DNA from: Chloroflexi bacterium CG23_combo_of_CG06-09_8_20_14_all_45_10
GTDB lineage: Bacteria > Chloroflexota > Dehalococcoidia > GIF9 > AB-539-J10
Assembly (NCBI GenBank): GCA_002772325.1
Contig: PCSL01000060.1
Coordinates: 1,747 to 10,270 of the forward strand
DNA length: 8,524 nt
Reading direction: 5' to 3'
The notes below the pieces were generated by a model. The model worked only from the letters and a program-made list of their open reading frames with translations. It made no database searches and was not told the origin of the DNA. This document shows positions 1 through 5,374 of this stretch, in pieces; position 1 is the first letter of the stretch; each line of letters opens with the position of its first letter. The translations under genes and the position numbers were made by a program.

Positions 1-901
1 CCCCTACTTTCAAATCCACCTGCTCGGCAAATTCTGCACCGGCTATCTTAGGAGCGCCTTCCACCTGCACACGTTTAATAAGGACGGCCCCATTCATGGC
101 AGCTACTGTAAATCCCTGTTTAGTAATATTAATAACCTGGCCAGGGAACCCACCCAAGTCGCCCGCAACTAGTTCTGAGTCAAAAAGTTTGAGCCGCTTA
201 CCCCGAAAATGGGTTATTGCCCCTGGCTGAGGATTAGTGCCCCGAATCAGATTATAGACTTTGGTTACCGGCTGAAGCCAGTTAATAACAGCGTCTTTCT
301 CAGTACATAGCCCTTCGTAACTAGCTTGTGATTCATCTTGAGGGATTCGTGGAGCTATTCCCTTTTTAATCAACTCGATGCTCTCCACTAATGCCTCTAT
401 TCCCAACGGGAAGAGCTTATCAAAGTAAAGCGAGCCTACAGTATCATCAGGAGAAATTTCTACCTCCTTCTGCAACAGGATAGGGCCGGTATCTATACCT
501 CTGTCAGGCCAGAAAATGGTAATGCCTGTCTTAGTCTCGCCATTGATGATAGCCCAGTTAATGGCACTACCACCTCGATGCTTCGGAAGTAAGGAGGGAT
601 GGTATTGGATTGTTCCCAACTTAGGGTAGTTTAAGATACTCTCAGGTATGATACTGGTTACATAAGCCATAACATTCAGGTCCAGCTTAAGCTTAATATA
701 CTCAGCATAAACCTCTGGGGCTCGCATTTCTCTTGGCTGAAAGGTTGGTATACCTAATTGAACTGCCAATTCTTTAAGCGGATTTGTCTTTCCAGGAATA
801 TCGGGAGAGGTATAAACCCCGACAACCTCCTCACCCCTTCCAGTCAATGCCTCGAGAACTTTCTGGCCAAAGGCTGCTTGCCCTATCACAACAATACGCA
901 T
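1..901 (-). CDS. Formyltransferase-family protein, 10-formyl-THF hydrolase/Fmt-like, 3' end cut by window edge
   Basis: Translation from ATG 901-899 stays open for 300 codons to the left edge. The start MRIVVIGQAAFGQKVLEAL is a Rossmann-like formyltransferase N-terminus. The folate/catalytic block HPSLLPKHRGGSAINW lies at residues 101-116 (His101), followed by GIDTGP with Asp137. The C-terminal OB-like domain starts near residue 195 (SYEGL, INW, IRG, NPQPGA). Family knowledge: these enzymes use 10-formyl-tetrahydrofolate, with His and Asp as catalytic residues. From memory the sequence is closer to the hydrolase domain of 10-formyl-THF dehydrogenase (ALDH1L1), which begins with VIGQ..FGQ and has YHPSLLPRHRGASAINW, than to canonical methionyl-tRNA formyltransferase. 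The substrate is therefore uncertain: Met-tRNA formylation, formyl-THF hydrolysis or sugar-amine formylation are all possible. About 300 residues are visible, so little of the C-terminus should be missing. A weak ribosome site (AAGGGTAGG) precedes the start. Confidence 0.85.
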   Translation of the reverse strand, partial: MRIVVIGQAAFGQKVLEALTGRGEEVVGVYTSPDIPGKTNPLKELAVQLGIPTFQPREMRAPEVYAEYIKLKLDLNVMAYVTSIIPESILNYPKLGTIQYHPSLLPKHRGGSAINWAIINGETKTGITIFWPDRGIDTGPILLQKEVEISPDDTVGSLYFDKLFPLGIEALVESIELIKKGIAPRIPQDESQASYEGLCTEKDAVINWLQPVTKVYNLIRGTNPQPGAITHFRGKRLKLFDSELVAGDLGGFPGQVINITKQGFTVAAMNGAVLIKRVQVEGAPKIAGAEFAEQVDLKVG

Positions 902-956
902 TGCCTACCCTTATATATGATACAATATCCTTAATAATATATTGAATATGCATAAC

Positions 957-981
957 AGCCTAGGCTAAATCAGCCTAGAGG
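957..981. promoter_or_regulatory. Palindrome and hairpin overlapping the HicB ribosome site
   Basis: AGCCTAGGCT at 957-966 is a perfect 10-bp palindrome. AGCCTAG recurs at 972-978, so CTAGGCT (960-966) and AGCCTAG (972-978) also form a 7-bp stem with a 5-nt loop. The right arm runs into the AGAGG ribosome site (977-981) of the gene starting at 992. It could be an operator for the divergent gene pair, for example for HicB itself, or an RNA hairpin that limits ribosome access. The role is inferred; the symmetry is seen. Confidence 0.45.
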
Positions 982-991
982 AATATATAAG

Positions 992-1240
992 ATGATCGAT
1001 TTAAAGTACTCTCTAGTTATAGAAGCTACGGATGATCCGGAGTTTTTTGGGTTTTATTCTCCCGAGTTGGAGGGATTTACGGGTATTGGGCATTCAGTAG
1101 AGGACTGCCTCTACAAGGCTAAATGGGGAATGCTGGAACACGTCAATCTTCTGAGAGAAAAGGGATTCCCTATACCTAAGGAGAACCCAAATCCCATAGT
1201 GACAATACAGAATGAAAAACGAGCGGAAGCTGTAGCTTAG
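992..1240 (+). CDS. HicB-like protein without a HicA partner
   Basis: This is an 82-residue protein. Residues 4-45 match the HicB partial RNase H-like fold: a first strand (KYSLVIEA), then F-F-G-F-Y-S-P-E-L-E-G-F-T-G-I-G (18-33), corresponding to the family pattern 'Y-x-A-x-x-P-E-L-P-G-C-x-x-x-G', then the helix SVEDCLYKAKWGMLEHV. HicB proteins usually neutralise the mRNA interferase HicA and repress their own operon, but many solo HicB-like proteins have no known role. No HicA-like ORF (about 60 residues, double-stranded-RNA-binding fold) is seen on either side. The C-terminal tail (66-82) is too short for a ribbon-helix-helix or HTH DNA-binding domain. The start is supported by AGAGG at 977-981, ten bases upstream. 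It is divergent from the formyltransferase gene. Confidence 0.75.
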   Translation: MIDLKYSLVIEATDDPEFFGFYSPELEGFTGIGHSVEDCLYKAKWGMLEHVNLLREKGFPIPKENPNPIVTIQNEKRAEAVA

Positions 1241-1423
1241 CAAACTGGCAATACTATCTCGCAGGCTCTTGTTTACTTGGCTCACTAAAGAAAAATTCTC
1301 TGCTACCTAAGGACTAAATATTTCTTGGGTCCCGAGATCGGCTGAAATTAGTTGGCAGATTCAAACTTTTGGTGGGCCTTGGGGGACAGTTCCCGAACTC
1401 CTATTTGAGAAGAAAAACTTGAT

Positions 1424-1438
1424 TCCTGCCTTGCAGGA
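1424..1438 (-). terminator. Possible weak terminator hairpin
   Basis: TCCTGC (1424-1429) and GCAGGA (1433-1438) form a perfect 6-bp stem with a 3-nt loop. Read on the minus strand it is followed after a few bases by a T run (GTTTTTC), and it lies about 75 bases past the stop of the minus-strand membrane-protein gene. The stem is short and the T run is displaced, so this is only a candidate. Confidence 0.25.
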
Positions 1439-1511
1439 GTTGCTAATCTCGCATGAGCGAAGCTATTGACATGTGCCTTTACCTAATTGATGAAGTCTAG
1501 ACTATCCCACA

Positions 1512-2300
1512 TTATCTTTCTGCTGTCCATTTATGTCCGCAAAATTTACAGTGATAAGAATACCTGCTGATACTATAATAGTGAGTAGTAGGTATTAGTA
1601 CGGCTCTGTCTGTTGTCCCGGTTTCTTGCCTATCTTTATCGTAATGGGTATCGGTTACATATTCTCTCTCGTAACCCTGATAATGTCCTGCACTAATAAC
1701 CTCTGAACCGTCGTCCACCTGTGCCCACCATTTATTACATTTGGGACAACGAGTAGCTATGCCTTCCTTTCGGTAGGATACTAGAATACGTAGATACACC
1801 ACAAACAAGACGATTCCCACTAATGGAATCCATACAAACCACCAATTGAAAGACGAAGGAGGAGCCGGAACATATTCTATTATTTGTGAGGAAGTTCCTG
1901 TGTATGTTACTACCGTGAACTCCTTGCTAAGGTTTTTCCAAACATATCCCATTTGGTTTCTATCCATTGCGTAGAATTGGAATTCAGCAGGAGTAGTTGG
2001 AAATCGAAATGCTTTTGCCTGTCTAGCTTGCAGTTCTTTTTGTGTCCACGACACAGAAGATGTGGCTCTAATAATATCACCCCTTTTGACTTCAACATTA
2101 TAGATTTCATCGGCAATGGCTTCGCTAGTAGGCTCTAGAACTATGGTTATTTTGTCAGAGGATTCAGCTAGGCAGGCTATTTGTGTCATTATGATGGGCC
2201 CCATGGATTTTGGCTCAGAACTGTATACTGCTGCCATTACAACTAACAAAAGTAGTATTGGAAATAACAATGTCGGAATAATAAGCTTAGCTTTTCTCAT
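1512..2300 (-). CDS. Two-helix membrane protein with cytoplasmic split zinc ribbon (hypothetical)
   Basis: This is a 262-residue protein of no family I recognise. Residues 6-27 (LIIPTLLFPILLLLVVMAAV) form an N-terminal membrane anchor or signal-anchor. Residues 28-150 look like an extracytoplasmic beta-rich domain of the emp24/GOLD-like or 'charged-group' type, with VEVKRGDIIRATSSVSW and FQFYAMDRN. A second helix spans 153-175, and a cytoplasmic tail follows. The tail has CPKC at 185-188 and CKFCGHKW at 251-258, which together would make one four-Cys zinc ribbon interrupted by about 60 residues rich in Tyr, Thr and Asp. Similar zinc ribbons with W following the second pair occur in many hypothetical membrane proteins. 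No good ribosome site is seen before ATG 2300. It lies 67 bases downstream of the EVE-domain gene on the same strand and may be cotranscribed with it. The function is unknown. Confidence 0.7.
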   Translation of the reverse strand: MRKAKLIIPTLLFPILLLLVVMAAVYSSEPKSMGPIIMTQIACLAESSDKITIVLEPTSEAIADEIYNVEVKRGDIIRATSSVSWTQKELQARQAKAFRFPTTPAEFQFYAMDRNQMGYVWKNLSKEFTVVTYTGTSSQIIEYVPAPPSSFNWWFVWIPLVGIVLFVVYLRILVSYRKEGIATRCPKCNKWWAQVDDGSEVISAGHYQGYEREYVTDTHYDKDRQETGTTDRAVLIPTTHYYSISRYSYHCKFCGHKWTAER

Positions 2301-2367
2301 GTTGTGTTTCTCTGGTCACAATACTTACACAATGCCTCTACCCTCTGTGGCCACTGAAAATCGGTTG

Positions 2368-2853
2368 CTAGGCTATGCAGAAAAGAGATTCAATAATTCT
2401 GCCTTGCCCTGGCGCTACTCTATGAATCCCTGGGCGCCACTGACCTATTTTGAGGATAGTTAAGCCTCGTAGTTCAGGTACTTCCTCTATGGCGTCTGAT
2501 AGCAAAGGCTTATCTAGACACAGGATGGTGTACCTTACCGCGAGTTGCTTCAGTTTCTTCAGGCGCTCCATCTCAGCTTGCCCTTTTTCACCTATGAAAT
2601 AATCCGCCTCTCTATCCTCAAGAGGAAATTTCTCTGGCAGAGGTTCCACCTTTCCTTTGGCGTAGATGCCTCGAATATCTGACCTGCCTTTGCTTTTCCA
2701 TATGAATACAGTATCTCCAGGACTTACTTCTTCTTTAAACCGGCTAATATGCCAGCAGTCAAGCAAGGGTTTGTCTCCAAGCCAAGTAAAATCTCGGAGC
2801 CAATCTAGGATGCGAAAATATTCTGGATTCGATTGAAGTATCCAATAATTCAC
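2368..2853 (-). CDS. EVE (PUA-like) domain protein
   Basis: This is a 161-residue protein that is essentially a single EVE domain. It begins NYWILQSNPEYF; then W34 (CWHISRF), the core PGDTVFIWKS at 45-54 and RGIYAKGKV at 61-69, the family's most recognisable strands. Family knowledge: EVE domains belong to the PUA-like fold, related to YTH, and are thought to bind modified bases in DNA or RNA through an aromatic pocket. Stand-alone copies are common, and fusions to McrB- or HNH-type nucleases occur in defence. The start is GTG at 2853, chosen because AAGAGGAGG-like sequence (GGAGG at 2859-2863) sits five bases upstream. An ATG two bases earlier is out of frame and stops at once. No restriction or modification gene is visible beside it. 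The ligand is unknown. Confidence 0.82.
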   Translation of the reverse strand: MNYWILQSNPEYFRILDWLRDFTWLGDKPLLDCWHISRFKEEVSPGDTVFIWKSKGRSDIRGIYAKGKVEPLPEKFPLEDREADYFIGEKGQAEMERLKKLKQLAVRYTILCLDKPLLSDAIEEVPELRGLTILKIGQWRPGIHRVAPGQGRIIESLFCIA

Positions 2854-3007
2854 ATTAACCTCCTCTCCAACTCCGCTAGCTGCCTCTAAGCCTTGCGTTA
2901 TTAATCAAATATTACAGCAGAGGTTAGAAAAATGAAAGGGCTTAATTCCCACTTATACAAGCTGAGGAAATGAATTGCAAGGCACTACGCAGATTAAGTA
3001 AAATTAA

Positions 3008-3071
3008 AGGTAATATTGACACCATATCACCCATAACCTGCTAGCTTTTAGAGGTAATATTATTACCATAT
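3008..3071. repeat. Pair of imperfect 20-bp direct repeats beside the tRNA 3' end
   Basis: AGGTAATATT-gac-ACCATAT at 3008-3027 and AGGTAATATT-att-ACCATAT at 3052-3071 share 17 of 20 positions with identical spacing. The second copy abuts and overlaps the encoded CCA of the tRNA. It is also internally symmetric: GGTAAT/ATTACC with a 3-nt loop, and the palindrome ACCATATGGT at 3065-3074. It may be a remnant of site-specific integration at the tRNA, a processing or termination structure, or chance in AT-rich DNA. Confidence 0.5.
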
Positions 3072-3155
3072 GGTGGGGAAGGGGGGACTCGAACCCCCAC
3101 GCCTTGCGGCACATGATCCTAAGTCATGCTCGTCTGCCAATTCCGACACTTCCCC
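3071..3155 (-). tRNA. tRNA-Leu (anticodon UAG), CCA encoded
   Basis: On the minus strand the gene starts GGGGAAG and ends CTTCCCC-A-CCA, giving a perfect 7-bp acceptor stem, an A discriminator and a genomically encoded CCA (3071-3073). The anticodon stem CATGA/TCATG closes the loop CTTAGGA, whose central triplet is TAG, reading CUN leucine codons. A long variable arm (GCC-GCAA-GGC) marks a class II tRNA, as leucine tRNAs require. The T arm is GGGGG-TTCGAGT-CCCCC. All arms are intact, so the gene looks functional. Confidence 0.97.
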
Positions 3156-3516
3156 AGATACAAAATCACATAATACAATAACATTTTATCAAACTTGCCT
3201 CAAACCATCAGGACTCAAATGCAACCCTCGTACCTTTAGAAGGGCATTTGCCTCTAACCCACATCATCTCGCTCAGATGTTGCGCACATTATGAGACTTG
3301 GCAGCTGGGAGAGCTTTGACATGGTGCTGAGATAGACCCGCTCCCTAAAATTCGAGGGTGGTCCGAAGCTTTATCCTAATCTGGAAGCCATATCTAAAAC
3401 CTAGTAACTACGGAAGGTCTAAATCATATCTAGTGGTATGCGGGCTATAAAGGAGTAACTTTTGAGAAGGGATTTGGCTCTTGAGGGAGAAAAGTCTGAT
3501 TTAATAAGTAAACGAC
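3156..3516. other. Gene-poor stretch upstream of tRNA-Leu
   Basis: I see no convincing gene here. Besides the tRNA promoter there is an inverted repeat CAAATGC (3216-3222) / GCATTTG (3244-3250). There is also a well-placed AAGGAG at 3450-3455 before a 20-codon TTG-initiated frame that ends at 3519. That frame (RRDLALEGEKSDLISKRLI) is too short to judge and may be the stump of a lost gene. An apparent plus-strand frame crossing the tRNA is spurious. Confidence 0.5.
3175..3203 (-). promoter_or_regulatory. Candidate sigma70 promoter for tRNA-Leu
   Basis: On the minus strand TTGAGG (3198-3203) and TATTGT (3175-3180) are separated by 17 bases. This would start transcription a few bases later and leave a leader of about a dozen bases before the tRNA. 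The region is AT-rich and other hexamer choices exist, so the exact boxes are uncertain. Confidence 0.3.
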
Positions 3517-4263
3517 TTATCTAAAACCCCAATAGCCTAGCCACCAGTTCCATTCCTGAGCGGTGCCGGCATAGCGGATAGCTTGGTAAATGTTCTCGAA
3601 AAGATGGTTGTAACCTTCGTAGTAGTTTCGCCAACCAAAAACAAGCGGGTCGTTCCAAGCTATAATGCCAGGTGCCGTAAGCGTAGAAAGTTGCGAGGCC
3701 TTATATTCACCAGTTAATGCCGTTGATTCGATAGCTACTTCATATCCATCATTTGTATAAACAATGACCCAAACATGGTAGCCAGCCCTTGGCTCTGGGT
3801 ACCAAGGTATGCGACCCACCGCAATATAAGCATCAAAGCCAGCATTCTCTAAAGCCCATTCGAGATATGCAGATGACTCACCGCAATCAAAGACACTGGG
3901 TTCGCAATCTCTAGGTAGTACAGCCTCTAATTGTAGAAACCGACATAGCTCACTATAGGTATTGGGGCGATTTGGAAAGGTTCTGATAGAATAGTAATCT
4001 TGGGGTACCTTTTCATATTCCTGTAGAAGCACCCGCTGCCTTTCATTCTCAGCTTGAAGCTTGTCGTATTCACCTTTAAGCCAGTCATATTCAGCTTGAA
4101 GTTCGGTCATGTTTCCTTGAAGCCTGTCGTAATTTGACTGGAGTGTGGCACTATATGATTCAAACTCATCCAGCCTATTAGATAATTCAGCTATTTTTAT
4201 TCCGCAAAAGACACCGCCACCAATTAAGACTACAATTAACCCCACACTAATCCATCGCCACAT
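3517..4263 (-). CDS. Membrane-anchored coiled-coil transglutaminase-like protein
   Basis: This is a 248-residue protein in three parts. Residues 5-24 are one membrane helix (ISVGLIVVLIGGGVFCGIKI), probably an uncleaved anchor. Residues 26-86 are a heptad-like coiled coil with repeats such as LQSNYDRLQ, LQAEYDWLK and EYDKLQAEN. From about residue 100 there is a transglutaminase-like fold: FDCGESSAYLEWALENAGF carries the nucleophile Cys127 at the head of a helix, GYHVWV gives His163, and VAIEST gives an acidic Glu179 where an Asp is more usual. The Cys-His-acid order fits a papain-like or transglutaminase-like enzyme acting outside the membrane. The substrate is unknown and it could be a protease, amidase or cross-linker. 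AGAAGG at 4272-4277 lies eight bases before ATG 4263. It is the last gene of a minus-strand cluster, 115 bases past the GYD-domain gene. Confidence 0.78.
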   Translation of the reverse strand: MWRWISVGLIVVLIGGGVFCGIKIAELSNRLDEFESYSATLQSNYDRLQGNMTELQAEYDWLKGEYDKLQAENERQRVLLQEYEKVPQDYYSIRTFPNRPNTYSELCRFLQLEAVLPRDCEPSVFDCGESSAYLEWALENAGFDAYIAVGRIPWYPEPRAGYHVWVIVYTNDGYEVAIESTALTGEYKASQLSTLTAPGIIAWNDPLVFGWRNYYEGYNHLFENIYQAIRYAGTAQEWNWWLGYWGFR

Positions 4264-4317
4264 TTGTACTACCTTCTAGCCAAACCTAAGCAGGGAGCCC
4301 ATTTGCTTTTCCCGCTG

Positions 4318-4346
4318 CCTTTTCCAAATCCACCGGCTGGGCTTTA
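4318..4346. repeat. Leader-like repeat, copy 1
   Basis: On the minus strand the core is CAGCCGGTGGATTTGGAAAA. It lies between the GYD-domain gene and the transglutaminase-like gene, about 55 bases before the start of the latter. It matches copy 2 (4634-4661) at roughly 21 of 24 aligned positions with one indel. Confidence 0.5.
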
Positions 4347-4378
4347 GCAATCTTTTTGAGAATTAAGCAAAGCAGGGC

Positions 4379-4624
4379 CTACAGTTCTTTGGCTGGAATG
4401 GCAGTTAAGGTCTCCACAGTATAATCGGTCGTAAAACCTGTCTCTAACACGAAGTTCATCGCTGTCTTTATGTCAAGTGCCTCGAAAACAATTACTCCAT
4501 CATAGCGCCCGAAAGTGAGATAAACATTGTGGATTGTGATGCCTTGTGGAGCCTTAAGCTCTTTCAGATAACTGATGGCTTCTCTTCCCTTTCCCTTCGG
4601 GGATAAAAGTGTTATGAACAACAT
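4379..4624 (-). CDS. GYD-domain protein
   Basis: This is an 81-residue single-domain protein in which a first beta strand (LFITLLSPKG), a helix (GREAISYLKEL) and the signature YLTFGRYDGVIVFEA (near residues 35-49) match the GYD family, named after that motif. The family has a ferredoxin-like alpha/beta dimeric fold related to dimeric alpha-beta barrel (ABM-like) proteins, and its biochemical role is not established. I chose ATG at 4624 over an upstream in-frame GTG at 4648. A perfect AAGGAGG (4631-4637) lies six bases before ATG 4624, and the extra codons from GTG would encode that ribosome site itself. It is spaced 39 bases from the winged-helix gene and is probably cotranscribed with it. 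Confidence 0.85.
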   Translation of the reverse strand: MLFITLLSPKGKGREAISYLKELKAPQGITIHNVYLTFGRYDGVIVFEALDIKTAMNFVLETGFTTDYTVETLTAIPAKEL

Positions 4625-4633
4625 GTCTTTCCT

Positions 4634-4661
4634 CCTTTCCGAATCCACTGGCTGGCTTTTA
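4634..4661. repeat. Leader-like repeat, copy 2
   Basis: On the minus strand it reads AGCCAGTGGATTCGGAAAGG and runs directly into the AAGGAGG ribosome site of the GYD-domain gene. It is the closest match to copy 1. Confidence 0.5.
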
Positions 4662-4663
4662 TT

Positions 4664-5011
4664 CTAATCCTGGGAGAGAAGACCGTCAAGATAACCCTTT
4701 CCTTTGTCAGTCAGGCGGTATAGATTTAAGTTAGTCTTCTCCTCTTTCCGAACCTCAATGTATCCCCGGCACTCAAATACGCCATAAATCATCGTTGGTG
4801 AAAGGCGTTCAGGTGGAGTTCCATGATGTGTCTTTACACCCATCGCTTGGCACTGGCTTGTCCACTCATGGTAATTATGCCATGACCTAGGAAGCGCTCC
4901 TAACGTTCTGAGATAATCTTTATGTAAGCGCGTCACTTTGTCATAGAGTTTTGGAAAGCTTCGTGGGCTTATCAGCTCTTCTCCTGTATCTTTGTCATAT
5001 ACGCTGGTCAT
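4664..5011 (-). CDS. Probable winged-helix protein (hypothetical)
   Basis: This is a 115-residue protein of no family I can name. The C-terminal third (PTMIYGVFECRGYIEVRKEEKTNLNLYRLTDKGKGYLDGLL, given here only by its ends) has the look of a winged-helix domain: a helix, a 'GYIEVR' strand, a turn, then the 'LYRLTDKGKGYLDGL' wing and helix common in MarR/PadR-like DNA-binding proteins. The N-terminal part is charged and has aromatic residues (W43, H48, W50) but no clear domain. I chose ATG 5011 rather than an in-frame ATG at 5083. The longer form would overlap the upstream Cys-rich gene in another frame, while GGAG at 5017-5020 is correctly spaced five bases from 5011. A regulatory role for the cluster is inferred from the wing-like end only. 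Confidence 0.65.
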   Translation of the reverse strand: MTSVYDKDTGEELISPRSFPKLYDKVTRLHKDYLRTLGALPRSWHNYHEWTSQCQAMGVKTHHGTPPERLSPTMIYGVFECRGYIEVRKEEKTNLNLYRLTDKGKGYLDGLLSQD

Positions 5012-5015
5012 CTTC

Positions 5016-5043
5016 TCTCCAAATCCGCCTACCTGGACTACTT
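5016..5043. repeat. Leader-like repeat, copy 3
   Basis: On the minus strand it reads AGTAGTCCAGGTAGGCGGATT and onward to TTGGAGA. It lies in the gap between the Cys-rich gene and the winged-helix gene and includes the GGAG ribosome site of the latter. It agrees with copy 4 (5197-5224) at about 23 of 28 positions. Confidence 0.5.
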
Positions 5044-5172
5044 CTCTTTTACACAAGGGTGCTCTTTGATGTTCCCGTGGCATTCTCTGATTTGTTCAGG
5101 ACTGCATTCCTCTGGTTTGCCTTTTAGCCTTTCTGGGTGCTCACATCCCTTTCTGCTTTCTGACTTGCACAT
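5038..5172 (-). CDS. Small Cys-rich protein (44 residues)
   Basis: Reading from ATG 5172 gives 44 codons and a TAG at 5038-5040. The protein has five Cys (2, 10, 23, 31, 40) and three His (12, 32, 39) in a patterned order: C-E-H-P-E-R-L-K-G-K-P, then E-C-S-P-E-Q-I-R-E-C-H-G, then E-H-P-C. This spacing suggests metal binding, probably zinc or iron, by a compact fold. I recall similar small 'CxHPExLKGKPEECSPEQI' proteins from anaerobic bacteria, but I know of no assigned function. The gene call is strong: a perfect AAGGAGG (5181-5187) lies eight bases before the ATG, a promoter-like element lies just upstream, and the next gene begins 26 bases after its stop. Its short length makes it easy to miss. 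It is probably the first gene of the cluster. Confidence 0.82.
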   Translation of the reverse strand: MCKSESRKGCEHPERLKGKPEECSPEQIRECHGNIKEHPCVKEK

Positions 5173-5196
5173 TTGCGTAACCTCCTTTCAATTGCC

Positions 5197-5224
5197 CTCT
5201 CCAAAGCTACCTAGCTGAACTACT
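5197..5224. repeat. Leader-like repeat, copy 4
   Basis: On the minus strand it reads AGTAGTTCAGCTAGGTAGCT and onward to TTGGAGAG. It lies in the 5' leader of the Cys-rich gene, upstream of its AAGGAGG. Confidence 0.5.
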
Positions 5225-5253
5225 CGTTGGGTGCAGTTGTCCAAGTAATCACA

Positions 5254-5262
5254 ATTATAGCA
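5254..5262 (-). promoter_or_regulatory. Extended -10 promoter for the Cys-rich/winged-helix/GYD cluster
   Basis: On the minus strand TGCTATAAT is a perfect extended -10 (TG-N-TATAAT). No good -35 hexamer is seen at the usual distance, which is typical of extended -10 promoters. It would start RNA near 5247 and give a leader of about 75 bases before ATG 5172, containing leader-like repeat copy 4. Confidence 0.5.
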
Positions 5263-5374
5263 CTTACAGAGGAATCATTCGCTCCACTTATATCTTTTTC
5301 TGACTCAATTGTACCTTCAACCAACCTCAAATAGCAGGCCCTCATTTGTGTCATCTTATGTATTTCCCCTTGTG

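Noticed and set aside
8..27. Resemblance of TTTCAAATCCACCTGCTCGG to the leader-like repeats at 4318-5224
   Set aside because: It lies within the coding sequence of the formyltransferase-like gene and encodes a plausible part of that protein, so I treat the similarity as chance.
1094..1285. Minus-strand 63-codon frame opposite the HicB-like gene
   Set aside because: It lies antisense to a recognisable family member and has no domain-like features.
1910..2463. Three further frames (plus and minus) over the membrane zinc-ribbon and EVE genes
   Set aside because: They are shadows of genes whose own frames show membrane helices, CxxC motifs or EVE motifs.
2923..2971. Short plus-strand frame MKGLNSHLYKLRK after a GAGG
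   Set aside because: At thirteen codons, with no family pattern or conservation evidence, it is most likely chance.
3070..3294. Plus-strand 74-codon frame beginning MVGKGGLEPPR
   Set aside because: It is read antisense through tRNA-Leu; the GGLEPP-type opening is a well-known artefact of translating tRNA genes, and the rest shows no domain.
4625..4648. GTG 4648 start for the GYD-domain gene
   Set aside because: The added codons encode the AAGGAGG site serving ATG 4624, and GYD domains normally begin with the strand right after that ATG.
5012..5083. Longer start (ATG 5083) for the winged-helix gene
   Set aside because: It would overlap the Cys-rich gene in another frame and has no good ribosome site, while ATG 5011 has one.
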